Of a stretch of DNA of 64,000 bases, positions 33,766 to 42,532 are shown piece after piece. The notes under the pieces are model-generated. The model was not told the DNA's origin. It made no database searches and saw only the letters and a list, made by a program, of their open reading frames with translations. This stretch comes from Cytophagales bacterium. Lineage in GTDB: Bacteria > Bacteroidota > Bacteroidia > Cytophagales > Cyclobacteriaceae. Numbering within the stretch: the first letter of the stretch is position 1; each line of letters begins with the position of its first letter. The stretch lies in NCBI GenBank assembly GCA_017303805.1, contig JAFLBQ010000005.1:186001-250000 (forward strand), given 5' to 3'. Position numbers and translations under genes: made by a program.

Positions 33766-34170
33766 ATGAGACACCTAATTTCCTTATCTGTATTTAGTGC
33801 AATTCTATTTCTATTTTCAGATTGCTCCAAAAATGAAGAAGCCCCGCCCAGTATTGTGGGCGAGTGGGTTTGGTTCTCTTCCACGTACCAAAATTGTTCT
33901 ACACCGGATGAAACAGATGCAAATGGTTGTGCTGATGCCGAATGTGATACCTACATTTTTACTGCCGAAGGAATTGTTATAAATGATTATTACGGTGATA
34001 TAAGTTCTGGCACCTACGTAATTGATGGGAACAAACTTACCCTAACGTTTGGATCAACTGACTTTACGGTATTAATGGAGTTAACTTCCGACAAATTAAC
34101 AATAACAACTGAGGAACCAGATGCCTTAGGATGTGATGTAAAGACAATTCTGAATAGAGTTGAAAATTAG
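33766..34170 (+). CDS. Small lipoprotein, lipocalin-like
   Basis: 134 residues. Signal peptide with lipobox FSDC (Cys at residue 20). The mature part starts with a short linker (SKNEEAPPS) and then IVGEWVWFSSTYQNC, the opening of lipocalin-like domains in Bacteroidota lipoproteins. The rest has the alternating strands of a small barrel (GTYVIDGNKLTLTFGSTDFT) and four extra cysteines that could pair. It is the first of a group of exported proteins downstream of the kinase/regulator pair. No ligand can be named. Confidence 0.75.
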   Translation: MRHLISLSVFSAILFLFSDCSKNEEAPPSIVGEWVWFSSTYQNCSTPDETDANGCADAECDTYIFTAEGIVINDYYGDISSGTYVIDGNKLTLTFGSTDFTVLMELTSDKLTITTEEPDALGCDVKTILNRVEN

Positions 34171-34218
34171 CCGCTGCCAATATCCCTGTAAATCTTTTTA
34201 ATAAAAAATCCCCCGTTT

Positions 34219-35229
34219 ATGAAAATCAGAACGCCCTACTTATTATTTTTTGTTTTATTTATTTCTTCACTATCGCTTACGGCCCAAACCATACGCAGAG
34301 TTAACAACACCGGTATTCCATTGGGTACTAACATGTACTCCACCCTGCAAGCCGCCCATAATGCTGCTGCCAGTGGTGATATAATTTATATGGAAGGTTC
34401 GGGTGTGCAATATGCCGGAGCTACTATTACCAAACGATTAACTATAATTGGCCCCGTTTATTTTTTGGGAGAAAATTATAATACTTTTCCTGATTTGCGC
34501 CCTGCTGAATTTGTAACTTTTGCAGATTTAGTTTTTGATATAGGTAGTGATGGATCCATTTTAAGTGGGTGTTCAAATATTGAAGTCACCATCAAGGTAT
34601 CTAATGTAACCATTAGCCGGAACAAAGATTTAACAGTTTATCTGACTGGAAATATTCCCCTTACTGGCATTTTAATAAGTAAAAACTATTCAATCCGGCC
34701 ATATAATTCATTTAGCAAAGGTGCCAATATTACAATAGCAAATAATTTTATATCAAGTACATATGGTTTAAATTCATCAGAGATTTCAGGAACTTTTATC
34801 AACAATATAGTTGTAGGTGGCATTTCACTTGAAAACTTTAATGTTTCAAATAACATATGGGTTTCAGGTAGCGGTTCAGCTACCTCTTTCACCAACTGTA
34901 CTTTCTCCAACAACATAGATGCCCGCGCCCTTGTAAATTCCAATGCCTTTGGAACCACCAATGGCAACCAGGCCAATGTGGATAAAGCAACCTTATTTGT
35001 TGGTACAACAGGTAACTCAACAGATGGCCAATGGAAACTCAAGGCGGGTTCGCCTGCTATTGGTGCGGGGTTTGGTGGAATAGATTGTGGCATGTTTGGC
35101 GGCTTGGATCCCTACGCACTTTCAGGCATTGTGGCCGCTGATTATCCTACCATTACATCTTTTACTACATCGGGTGCAGGTAATAGCACTACTCCGCTAA
35201 CGGTTAAGATCAGCACCAAGTCTAACTAA
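34219..35229 (+). CDS. Secreted parallel beta-helix protein
   Basis: 336 residues. Signal peptide 1-22 ending LTAQ. The segment MYSTLQAAHNAAASGDIIYM (about 39-58) and the following TITKRLTIIGPVYFLGEN are the start of right-handed beta-helix surface proteins, after which rungs rich in N, S, T, I and V continue to about residue 260. The C terminus (SPAIGAGFGGIDCGMFGGLDPY) is a typical cap of this family. No clear T9SS sorting domain is present, but the end is abrupt (KISTKSN) and could have lost one. It precedes a T9SS cargo gene by 36 bases. Confidence 0.75.
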   Translation: MKIRTPYLLFFVLFISSLSLTAQTIRRVNNTGIPLGTNMYSTLQAAHNAAASGDIIYMEGSGVQYAGATITKRLTIIGPVYFLGENYNTFPDLRPAEFVTFADLVFDIGSDGSILSGCSNIEVTIKVSNVTISRNKDLTVYLTGNIPLTGILISKNYSIRPYNSFSKGANITIANNFISSTYGLNSSEISGTFINNIVVGGISLENFNVSNNIWVSGSGSATSFTNCTFSNNIDARALVNSNAFGTTNGNQANVDKATLFVGTTGNSTDGQWKLKAGSPAIGAGFGGIDCGMFGGLDPYALSGIVAADYPTITSFTTSGAGNSTTPLTVKISTKSN

Positions 35230-35265
35230 GCTGTTTAAGATTTTACAGTAACCTGATTCCCCCGG

Positions 35266-36966
35266 ATGATGAAAAGTTTTTACAGCTTCTTAGTGCTACT
35301 CCTTACCTGTGTTATTGTAAATGCGCAAAACATCACACAGGTGGAGTACTTTATCGATACCGACCCCGGCTATGGCAGTGCTACGAATGTTCCGGTAACC
35401 CCGGCCGCAGCATTGAATGATTTAACGTTTAATGTTCCGCTTGCTTCGGTCAGTAATGGGTTTCATACACTCTATGTTCGGGTAAAGAACGCAAACAATA
35501 AATGGAGCATCGTTCAAAACAGACCGTTTGTAAAGTTAGCCTTAGCGGTTAACATTAACCGGGTAGAATATTTTTTAGATACCGATCCCGGCTATGGAAA
35601 TGGAATCTCAGTTCCGTTTACGGCAGGCACCTCACTAACCGATTTAACCTTCAATGTCCCTTTAACTGCTGTAACCGATGGCTTGCATACCCTTTATGTT
35701 CGAGTGCGGGATTCTAACAACAAGTGGAGCCTTGTGCAGAACAGAACTCTTGTAAAAATTCCAGCAGCGCCTAACATTGTACAGGTTGAGTATTTTGTAG
35801 ATACCGATCCGGGTCTCGGAAATGGAATCAGTGTGCCGTTTACTCCGGCACCAGTTGTTACCGATCTCAATTTTTCAGTTAACGTTTCGGCACTGTCAAA
35901 CGGTAACCACAAGTTATATGTGCGCGTAAAAAATGCGCTTGGTCGTTGGAGTACAACCCTCAATCAGGATTTTAGTGTATGTAATCTGACCGCACCTGTA
36001 GCCAACGCTGCCACGAATGTAACTACAACAGGTTTTACTGCAAACTGGAACGCAGTAGCTGGGGCTACCAGTTACGAAGTTCAAGCCTCCGGTGATGATT
36101 TTGTTAATTTTTCTACGGCTACTACAACAGATCTTTTTGTAAATGCAATTAGTATGCCCGCTAATACGGTTATAAAGTACCGAGTGCGGGCTATTGGCGC
36201 AACTTGTACTTCTATCTTTTCAAATATTATTTCTGTCACAACCTTACCCAAACAAAATCAAACAATCGCATTTGAGCCGATAGCGGATAAAACACTTGGT
36301 GGCTCTTCATTTACATTAGGTGCATCGGCCAGTTCTGGCCTTGCAGTAAGTTATACGGCCGGTAATGGCAAAGTAACGGTAAGTGGTAATACAGTTACGC
36401 TTGTAAGTGCGGGCCGTACTTCTATTACTGCTAATCAATCCGGAGATGCTGCCTTTAATGCGGCAACACCTGTATCACAAAGCTTCTGCGTAAAACCAGC
36501 TAAACCAACCATCTCTATTGGTACTCAACATGCTGAAACGATCGTGTTAACCTCTAATGCAACAACTGGCAACCAATGGTTTAAAAATGGAGTGGCAATT
36601 TCAGGATCAACAGCCACTTCATTAACTGTAAATGAGCCTGCTATTTATCAGGTACGCGTAACGGTAGATGATTGCGTCAGCGAACTTTCAAATGAAGTAC
36701 CGATTGTGATTACAGGAATAGAACCTAACAGCTTGACTAATGCCATGCTTTATCCTAACCCTGTAGAATCGGAATTATATTTAACCGGAGTTGAAGTACT
36801 ACTAGAAAGTAAGGTAACAGATTTAGCCGGCCGTGAGCATACCATAGAATTTAAACAAAACGGCAACGGTTATCAGGCAAATGTAACGGGATTAACCACC
36901 GGTATGTACGTAGTGCTGGTGCGTGATGCACAAGCAATTAAACACATTAGATTCACTAAGAAATGA
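35266..36966 (+). CDS. T9SS cargo protein with three 74-residue repeats
   Basis: 566 residues. Signal peptide about 1-21 (ends VNAQ). Residues 24-240 are three repeats starting VEYFIDTDPGYG, VEYFLDTDPGYG and VEYFVDTDPGLG, each ending with a LYVRVK...W segment. A fibronectin-type III domain covers about 242-325, followed by an MBG-like Ig region (about 328-410: IAFEPIADKTLGGSSF) and an Ig-like region with NQWFKNGVAISG. The last 80 residues contain YPNPVESELYLTG and TGMYVVLV, a type A T9SS sorting domain. The protein is exported and surface-attached by type IX secretion. Its stop overlaps the next lipoprotein start by four bases. Confidence 0.88.
   Translation: MMKSFYSFLVLLLTCVIVNAQNITQVEYFIDTDPGYGSATNVPVTPAAALNDLTFNVPLASVSNGFHTLYVRVKNANNKWSIVQNRPFVKLALAVNINRVEYFLDTDPGYGNGISVPFTAGTSLTDLTFNVPLTAVTDGLHTLYVRVRDSNNKWSLVQNRTLVKIPAAPNIVQVEYFVDTDPGLGNGISVPFTPAPVVTDLNFSVNVSALSNGNHKLYVRVKNALGRWSTTLNQDFSVCNLTAPVANAATNVTTTGFTANWNAVAGATSYEVQASGDDFVNFSTATTTDLFVNAISMPANTVIKYRVRAIGATCTSIFSNIISVTTLPKQNQTIAFEPIADKTLGGSSFTLGASASSGLAVSYTAGNGKVTVSGNTVTLVSAGRTSITANQSGDAAFNAATPVSQSFCVKPAKPTISIGTQHAETIVLTSNATTGNQWFKNGVAISGSTATSLTVNEPAIYQVRVTVDDCVSELSNEVPIVITGIEPNSLTNAMLYPNPVESELYLTGVEVLLESKVTDLAGREHTIEFKQNGNGYQANVTGLTTGMYVVLVRDAQAIKHIRFTKK
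35341..35980 (+). repeat. Three repeats with exact 222-bp period inside the T9SS cargo gene
   Basis: The codons opening each repeat lie at 35341, 35563 and 35785, exactly 222 bases apart. The nucleotide sequence is also similar in places (ATACCGATCCCGGCTATGG against ATACCGATCCGGGTCTCGG). Repeats 1 and 2 are closest to each other. The equal spacing suggests recent tandem duplication without indels. Confidence 0.85.
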
Positions 36967-37436
36967 TACAAATACAATTTAAGTCTGCGCGCATTTCAGA
37001 TTTCAGTAAGCTTATATTTTTTGTTGCTTTAGTAGGTGCTTTACTGTTTGTTTCGGGTTGTAAGGGAAAGAGCGAAGACCCCAAACCATCTAAACAGGAT
37101 GAAGTACAAGCCATTTTAATTTCTGGTAATTGGAGAATACAAACAGTAACTGTTGATGGAGTAGATGAAACGGATATTTATGAAGGCCTGACCTTACGAT
37201 TTACAGCAACCAATTATACCAGTACAAATGGATTACCCGTTTGGCCAACCAGTGGCACGTGGGTTTTTACTAATGAAGCGGCAACAGCCTTTGAAAGAAA
37301 TGATGGTGTCCTGGTTGAAATACTGGAAGCTGCATCAACTTCTTTAAAACTGGGTTTAGCCTGGGATGAAACCACCATTGGATCAGGCAGGGCAAGTTCA
37401 GTTGAAGGCGATCATGTATTTAGTTTTGTAAAGTAG
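36963..37436 (+). CDS. Lipoprotein, lipocalin-like
   Basis: 157 residues. Signal with lipobox VSGC (Cys at about 33) after a longer than usual N-terminal region. The mature part has a charged linker (KGKSEDPKPSKQDEVQ) and then ISGNWRIQTVTVDGVDETDI, TLRFTATNYTSTNG and SGTWVF, the strand pattern of lipocalin-like lipoproteins. Its ATGA start overlaps the stop of the T9SS cargo gene, so the two are translationally coupled and probably work together at the surface. Confidence 0.75.
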   Translation: MIQIQFKSARISDFSKLIFFVALVGALLFVSGCKGKSEDPKPSKQDEVQAILISGNWRIQTVTVDGVDETDIYEGLTLRFTATNYTSTNGLPVWPTSGTWVFTNEAATAFERNDGVLVEILEAASTSLKLGLAWDETTIGSGRASSVEGDHVFSFVK

Positions 37437-37458
37437 GAGTCACTTAAATCAAACCAAT

Positions 37459-38007
37459 ATGAAAATTTTAAAACTTCTTTTTCTTTTCGTCTTGCCAACT
37501 TTAGGTTATTGCCAGTCTGATGTTCCGATTCCGGAATTTAAAAACACAATTGCATTGCTTCAAAATGGTGCCTTAGCAAATCTAGAGCGGTTAACCCCGG
37601 CTATGGAAACTAAGCATAAAGGATTTAGTGCAGATGTTTTGTTTACGGTAGATGGAACGACCTCAAATGTTAGGCTTAACGCTAACAATTTGCAGTTTGT
37701 TTTTAAAATGTTGGATACTGAAACAGACCCTTCAACAGTGGTTAAGTTACTAAAAGTAGTACCTACTAAAAACAAAAGAACGATCAAGCAAACATCAATG
37801 AGCTCATTCGGATCGAAGAAAGTGAAAGAAGATGTTTATGCACTTAGTTTTAAGAAAGTAGAGTCTGGTGTATATATTATTTCTCCAGTAGAAAGTGCAT
37901 TAGAGTCTGGGGAGTATGTGTTACAAGTGCCACTAAATTATCAAGAACAAGCATCTTTAACATTATCTGGTGTTAATGTGATTTGGTTTGGATTTGGGAT
38001 TGATTAA
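37459..38007 (+). CDS. Exported hypothetical protein
   Basis: 182 residues. Signal peptide 1-19 (MKILKLLFLFVLPTLGYCQ). The mature part is of mixed alpha/beta type with VFKMLDTETDPSTVVKLLKV and a basic loop KTKNKRTIKQ-like stretch in the middle. The C-terminal half (YIISPVESALESGEYVLQVP) resembles the beta-sandwich end of exported Bacteroidota proteins, but I do not recognise a family. It follows the lipoprotein by 22 bases and precedes a small membrane protein by 12, so all may be one operon. Confidence 0.65.
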   Translation: MKILKLLFLFVLPTLGYCQSDVPIPEFKNTIALLQNGALANLERLTPAMETKHKGFSADVLFTVDGTTSNVRLNANNLQFVFKMLDTETDPSTVVKLLKVVPTKNKRTIKQTSMSSFGSKKVKEDVYALSFKKVESGVYIISPVESALESGEYVLQVPLNYQEQASLTLSGVNVIWFGFGID

Positions 38008-38019
38008 AAGTAAAAGAAT

Positions 38020-38376
38020 ATGTTACTATATCTAATCGTTGCAATAGTTGTTGGTTTTTTAATTTATAAAATCTTAACTAAACCAAGGTTACAAGCGAAT
38101 GAAGATTTTTACGAACAACATGGCGTAAAGGTGAACTTTAAAGAGGGGACTATCACCATAAGGAATCATAGATACACTGTAAATCAAGTAACAGGAATTA
38201 AAATTATTGAACCTGGTTCTGGTAAACTAACAACAAGGGGCGTAGAAATTGAGGTTGATGATTTTGAGAAGCCGATTCATAAAATAACCATTGGTGGATT
38301 TGGTAATCAACAGAAAATGTTTGCACAGCGTTTGTCAGTTGCATTACGCAAAGCAGGAGGGCCGAATTTTGTCTAA
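38020..38376 (+). CDS. Small hypothetical protein with N-terminal membrane helix
   Basis: 118 residues. One membrane helix (about 2-20, LLYLIVAIVVGFLIYKIL). The soluble part begins NEDFYEQHGVKVNFKEGTIT and continues with a run of short strands (HRYTVNQVTGIKIIEPGSG, VEIEVDDFEKPIHKITIGGF), similar in layout to membrane-anchored PH-like domains, though no family is assigned. Codon use is AT-rich, like its neighbours. It lies 12 bases after the exported protein. Confidence 0.6.
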   Translation: MLLYLIVAIVVGFLIYKILTKPRLQANEDFYEQHGVKVNFKEGTITIRNHRYTVNQVTGIKIIEPGSGKLTTRGVEIEVDDFEKPIHKITIGGFGNQQKMFAQRLSVALRKAGGPNFV

Positions 38377-38436
38377 AATGTGCTGTGAATAAAATTAAAA
38401 GAGTGAAATAACTAAAAACAGTTTTCAGATTATTAA

Positions 38437-38917
38437 ATGTAAGCTTCAAATATTCGACCTCAGATTTCCCTATTATCTGCTTATTGTATTTACATTTTCG
38501 GCCTGCTCACCAAGCCCGGCTGAGTTTGGAGAAAAAGTAGCTCGAAAGGAATATGAGTGTCGGACTATTTCAGCAAATGATGAGTTGATTCAAAAAAAGG
38601 AACTCTGGGAGGCCATTCAATCAAGAGAATTTAAAACACAGCGTGAATTTTCAGAATTTAGAAGAATGTTTATAGAAGCAAAGAGACAAGAATCAAAGTC
38701 TAAAACTTGTTACGATGAAGTTAGTAAAATGAGAGAAGATGCCGAACTTGCCTTTCTGGATCAAAATGATCGAACAACATGGAGAAATTCATACAACGCT
38801 CATATTAGCAAACTTATAAGAAATATGGATGAAGAAACCCAAGGAATACGCGATGAGGCAAGAGCAATTGAGTCAAAAATTTATGCGATGCAGGAGAAAC
38901 TACCATGGCGAGAATAA
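38437..38917 (+). CDS. Putative lipoprotein with disrupted start codon
   Basis: The open frame from 38441 encodes KLQIFDLRFPYYLLIVFTFS then AC, a lipoprotein signal with lipobox FSAC, followed by a helical mature part with many charged residues (EFRRMFIEAKRQESKSK, then ARAIESKIYAMQEKL). There is no ATG in that frame. An ATG at 38437-38439 would join it if the single T at 38440 were absent. Either the strain carries a one-base insertion, the sequence has an error, or a rare start such as ATT is used. A TTG at 38585 is open downstream but would lose the signal. Family unknown. Confidence 0.55.
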
Positions 38918-38931
38918 GATTTAAAGTAGGT

Positions 38932-39250
38932 TTACTCCTTCACCGCTAACATCAACATAATCGTTACCGGATATTCAAATGGTTTAAGCGAGGCATCATC
39001 TGTGTGCAATCTTACCTTATCGAGTAATCGATTTTTTACCATCTACTGATTTGTGTAGGCCTGTGAAGATTCTGCTATTTTGAAATCAGACAGCAATTTA
39101 ATGGTATTTTCATTCCTCAAAATCCCAGAAGCAAACGTTTCGTGCATTCTTGATTGTCCACATAATCTTTGCTCTTTGTAAACTCACAAGCATCATGTAA
39201 CTAGGCCGGATGTAGTTCTTTCTGAATCATCCAGGCCCATAAAATGTTTA
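38932..39250 (-). pseudogene. Decayed protein gene of unknown family
   Basis: The minus strand encodes pieces that look like real protein but do not form one frame. From 39042 to 38932: MVKNRLLDKVRLHTDDASLK then PFEYPVTIMLMLAVKE and a stop. In the same frame upstream of an in-frame TAG (39043-39045): ASGILRNENTIKLLSDFKIA then ESSQAYTNQ. In another frame further upstream: HDACEFTKSKDYVDNQECTK then RLLLGF. At least one stop and one frameshift interrupt it. I do not recognise the family. This explains the otherwise gene-free stretch before helD. Confidence 0.5.
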
Positions 39251-39256
39251 AGTTTG
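39249..39256 (+). promoter_or_regulatory. Candidate -7 element of helD
   Basis: TAAGTTTG matches TAnnTTTG exactly, 22 bases upstream of the chosen helD ATG. The -33 region is poor (TTTCTG rather than TTTG). Confidence 0.45.
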
Positions 39257-39278
39257 CATTTTGAAATCTAATTGGTGC

Positions 39279-41360
39279 ATGCTAAACCCGACAGAACAAG
39301 ACGAGAAACACTACCTGGAAGAAATAAAAGCCCGTCTGGCACAAGCCCTCAGCCGCATGGAAAGCCGCGTACGCGAATATTCGGAAGAGCTGCGCGAGAA
39401 GAAACAATATATTTTTGAGAACCAAAGCGGTATGGACGATGCCGACAGGGTGGCGGCTGGGCAATCGATCGATAGAATGGTAAACACGGGCGAATCGGCT
39501 GTAGAACGAAGACGCAAATTGTTGAAGCTGATGCAATCGCCCTACTTTGGACGAATTGATTTTAAAGCGCAACACGATGAGAAGGCAACCCTTATCTATA
39601 TCGGGTTAGCCACGTTTACCGATGATGCCGAGCGGGTGAATTATATTTTTGATTGGCGCGCGCCCATATCTTCTTTGTTTTATGATTTTGAATTGGGTGC
39701 TGCTACCTATGAAACCTTGTCAAAAAAATTCACGGGTCAGATTTCGCTGAAGCGGCAATATAAAATCAGGGATGGCAGGATGGAGTTTATGATTGAAAAC
39801 TCCGTGAGCATTCTGGATGATGTATTGCAGCGTGAGTTAAGCAAGTCGGCTGACGATAAAATGAAGAATATCGTTGCCACCATTCAGCGCGATCAAAACC
39901 AGGTAATTCGCAACGAGACTGCCTCCGTTATGATTATCCAGGGCGTGGCCGGCTCCGGTAAAACTTCCATTGCGTTACATCGCATTGCATTTTTATTGTA
40001 CCGCTTTCGCGATACAATAAAAGCGAAAGACATTTTGATTCTATCGCCCAACAAGGTATTTGCCGATTACATCAGCAATGTGTTGCCCGAGTTAGGCGAA
40101 GAGTACATCCCGGAAACGGGCATAGAAGAGTTGGCCAATGTGTTGCTCGAAAACAAGTATCCGTTTCAAACCTTCTTTCAGCAAGTGGCCGCGTTGCTCA
40201 ACCACCCGCATGCGGAGTTTATTGAGCGAATCAGGTTCAAGTCATCTTTCGAATTTCTGAGCCAGTTGAATAAATATTTTATTTACCTGGAAAATAATTC
40301 CTTTAAACCGGTAGATCTGAAAGTAGCGGGTGTGGTGGTGCCTTCACCATTTGTTCTCGAAAAATTCAGATCGTGGAGCCGCATGCCCATGAGCAAGCGC
40401 ATACCCGAAGTAGTGCAGGAAGTACTGCAATACGTTCGCAATGGAGCCAACCGCAAATTGAGTGGTGGCGAAAAAGCCAGGGTGTGGGAGGTGGTGCCGC
40501 GTATGTTTAACATTCGCAGCGCATTTGATGTGTACAAAGGGTTTTTTGAGTGGATTGGAAAACCCGAAATGTTCCGGATGATGCAGGGCATGAAGCTGGA
40601 GTTTGCCGATGTATTTCCATTGCTGTACTGTAAAATCCGGTTAGAGGGCATTCAAAGCTACGATCACATCAAGCATTTGCTGGTAGATGAAATGCAGGAT
40701 TACACACCGGTGCAATATGCCGTACTCTCGCGCGTGTTCAAGTGTAAGAAAACAATTCTGGGCGATGTAAATCAGCCGGTTAATCCCTACAGTGCTTCTT
40801 CGGCCGAAAGTATCGAAGAAGTTTTTCCGCAGGGCGAGATTGTAAAGTTATTTCGGAGTTATCGTTCAACGTGGGAGATTACGCAGTTCTCGCTCCGCAT
40901 TTGTCCTAACCCAAACCTGGTGGCCATGGAACGCCACGGAGCAGCGCCCGAAGTGCTTGGTTTTGCTTCTGCAGATGCCGAGGTGGAAGGAATTTATAAG
41001 GCTTGTGTAAACTTTGAGCGTTCAGGAAATCAATCGCTGGGTATTATTTGTAAAACCCAACGCCAGGCCGAAATGTTGTTTGAAAAAATCTCGAACCTTA
41101 TTCAGGCGCGTTCGGAGCAGGCCGCGATGCGATCTATCCATTTGCTTACCCCCGAAAGCACCAGTTTTTCCAGTGGTATTATTATTACCACAGTGCATTT
41201 ATCCAAAGGACTTGAATTTGACGCGGTGCTGGTTCCATTTGTAACAGCCGGCAATTACAGTTCGGATATAGATAAGCGTATGCTCTACATTGCTTGCACC
41301 CGGGCCATGCATACATTAACCCTTACGTACGAAAAAGAGCGGAGTGTTTTTCTGGAATGA
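39279..41360 (+). CDS. helD: HelD-type superfamily 1 helicase (RNA polymerase recycling)
   Basis: 693 residues from ATG 39279; a TTG 6 codons upstream is too close to the -7 element. The N terminus is a long coiled coil (EEIKARLAQALSRMESRVRE...), typical of HelD, which inserts into RNA polymerase. Then FDWRAPISSLFYDFELG, Walker A GVAGSGKTSIALHR (about 222-235), Walker B LLVDEMQDYTPVQYAVL, and C-terminal TTVHLSKGLEFDAVLVPF and YIACTRAMHTLTL. These are UvrD-like motifs. HelD uses ATP to release stalled polymerase from DNA. It stands alone and ends before a terminator shared with the RRM gene. Confidence 0.9.
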   Translation: MLNPTEQDEKHYLEEIKARLAQALSRMESRVREYSEELREKKQYIFENQSGMDDADRVAAGQSIDRMVNTGESAVERRRKLLKLMQSPYFGRIDFKAQHDEKATLIYIGLATFTDDAERVNYIFDWRAPISSLFYDFELGAATYETLSKKFTGQISLKRQYKIRDGRMEFMIENSVSILDDVLQRELSKSADDKMKNIVATIQRDQNQVIRNETASVMIIQGVAGSGKTSIALHRIAFLLYRFRDTIKAKDILILSPNKVFADYISNVLPELGEEYIPETGIEELANVLLENKYPFQTFFQQVAALLNHPHAEFIERIRFKSSFEFLSQLNKYFIYLENNSFKPVDLKVAGVVVPSPFVLEKFRSWSRMPMSKRIPEVVQEVLQYVRNGANRKLSGGEKARVWEVVPRMFNIRSAFDVYKGFFEWIGKPEMFRMMQGMKLEFADVFPLLYCKIRLEGIQSYDHIKHLLVDEMQDYTPVQYAVLSRVFKCKKTILGDVNQPVNPYSASSAESIEEVFPQGEIVKLFRSYRSTWEITQFSLRICPNPNLVAMERHGAAPEVLGFASADAEVEGIYKACVNFERSGNQSLGIICKTQRQAEMLFEKISNLIQARSEQAAMRSIHLLTPESTSFSSGIIITTVHLSKGLEFDAVLVPFVTAGNYSSDIDKRMLYIACTRAMHTLTLTYEKERSVFLE

Positions 41361-41395
41361 GTAGTTGGTTAAGTAGAAGTAGCATGTAGTAAAAA

Positions 41396-41424
41396 CAAAA
41401 AGCCCCGCAATTTGCGAGGCTTTT
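41396..41424. terminator. Bidirectional terminator between helD and the RRM gene
   Basis: AAAAAGCC-CCGCAA/TTTGCG-AGGCTTTT forms a GC-rich stem flanked by A on one side and T on the other, so it can end transcription from either side. It lies between the convergent stops at 41360 and 41443. Confidence 0.75.
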
Positions 41425-41442
41425 ATATACTATCTGTTACGA

Positions 41443-41745
41443 TTAATCTTTGTTGTAACCACCACGGTATCCACCACGGCCACCACCCCGGTTAGCTCCT
41501 TCTTCGCGTGGACGAGCTTCGTTTACTACCAGTACTTTTCCTAAGAAGTCGTACCCGTTTAAGGCAGAAATTGCTGCCCGGCCAGCCGAATCATCGGCCA
41601 TTTCTACAAACCCAAAACCCCGGCTGCGCTGGGTAACCTTGTCCATAATAATCTTTGCTGAGCTTACATCGCCATACTCGGCAAAAAGTTGTTTCAGTTG
41701 TTCCTCGGATGCCTTCCAGGGAATGTTGGCTACATAAATGTTCAT
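41443..41745 (-). CDS. RRM-type RNA-binding protein
   Basis: 100 residues. One RNA recognition motif: RNP2 IYVANIPW at residues 3-10 and RNP1 RGFGFVEM at about 42-49. The tail is Gly/Arg-rich (GANRGGGRGGYRGGYNKD). This is the common small RRM protein of Bacteroidota and cyanobacteria, thought to act as an RNA chaperone in the cytoplasm. Its leader is about 170 bases to the next gene, with no strong promoter seen. The start at the ATG before NIYVAN is the only sensible one. Confidence 0.92.
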   Translation of the reverse strand: MNIYVANIPWKASEEQLKQLFAEYGDVSSAKIIMDKVTQRSRGFGFVEMADDSAGRAAISALNGYDFLGKVLVVNEARPREEGANRGGGRGGYRGGYNKD

Positions 41746-41921
41746 TTTTGTTTTTGAAATTAAGTGATAAATGTTCTTGCTAACTCAATAAGGCCTGCCG
41801 ATAAATAATACGATTGTTGGACTACTTTCAGGTGGGAATTATCTCATTAACTTACCAAAGGTAACGGTTTTTTTGAATTTACCTCGAAATCGATCAGATT
41901 CCTGCATTTTATTGCCTTTGA

Positions 41922-42395
41922 CTAATTGTATTGCGGATGCTCGGCAATAAACCGGGCCAGGCTTTTGCGGGCGTTGGCGTTCACTTTGTTTTGAACAAAC
42001 CCAGACCACCCCAGTAGAATCCCGCTGAGCCCAAGCGCTTGCCGGCTCCACCTCCATAAATCAAAAGAATCCCGGTGTTTTAGGAATAAACCATCTTTGA
42101 ATTCAAAGGCTGCATCAATCTTGTTTACCACCTTTCGGTTGGTTTTGGAGAACGTATAAGTTGCCTCCCAGCGGCACCGGCCAGTAGTTTCGTTGGCGGT
42201 TACATCTGTAAAAGAGAGCGAAAAATCTTTGGCATTGAGGCATAGCATGTGCCACATCGCCCGCACCTCTTTGCTGTTCAGGTTGCGAAAGGCCGGGTCG
42301 TAAAAGGTGGCTTCCGGGTGGTAGCACGCATTCATTGTCTGCCAGTCTTGTTTTTGAAAAGCCGTGTAAAACCGTGTAATCAGCTCGGTGTGCAT
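41922..42395 (-). CDS. SnoaL-like / NTF2-fold protein
   Basis: 157 residues. It begins HTELITRFYTAFQKQDWQTM with NACYHPEATFYDPAFR, the opening of the SnoaL-like polyketide-cyclase/NTF2 fold, and continues with RCRWEATYTFSKTNRKVVNK and AAFEFKDGLFLKHRDSFDLW. The C-terminal 40 residues are helical and basic, slightly longer than the minimal fold. Members are small enzymes or binding proteins with varied substrates; nothing here identifies one. It is a single gene, divergent from the gamma-glutamyltransferase. Confidence 0.85.
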   Translation of the reverse strand: MHTELITRFYTAFQKQDWQTMNACYHPEATFYDPAFRNLNSKEVRAMWHMLCLNAKDFSLSFTDVTANETTGRCRWEATYTFSKTNRKVVNKIDAAFEFKDGLFLKHRDSFDLWRWSRQALGLSGILLGWSGFVQNKVNANARKSLARFIAEHPQYN

Positions 42396-42532
42396 CTTAT
42401 TTTCCGTTAGTGGAACAATTAACCCTTCAAGCCCGTTGCGCCTTTTCTATTCGCGTTGGGTTGTACTACCTTTAATGTCTGTCGAATGTACTCATTTACA
42501 AGAATAAACCGCCAGCCCAACCTATTTCCGTT

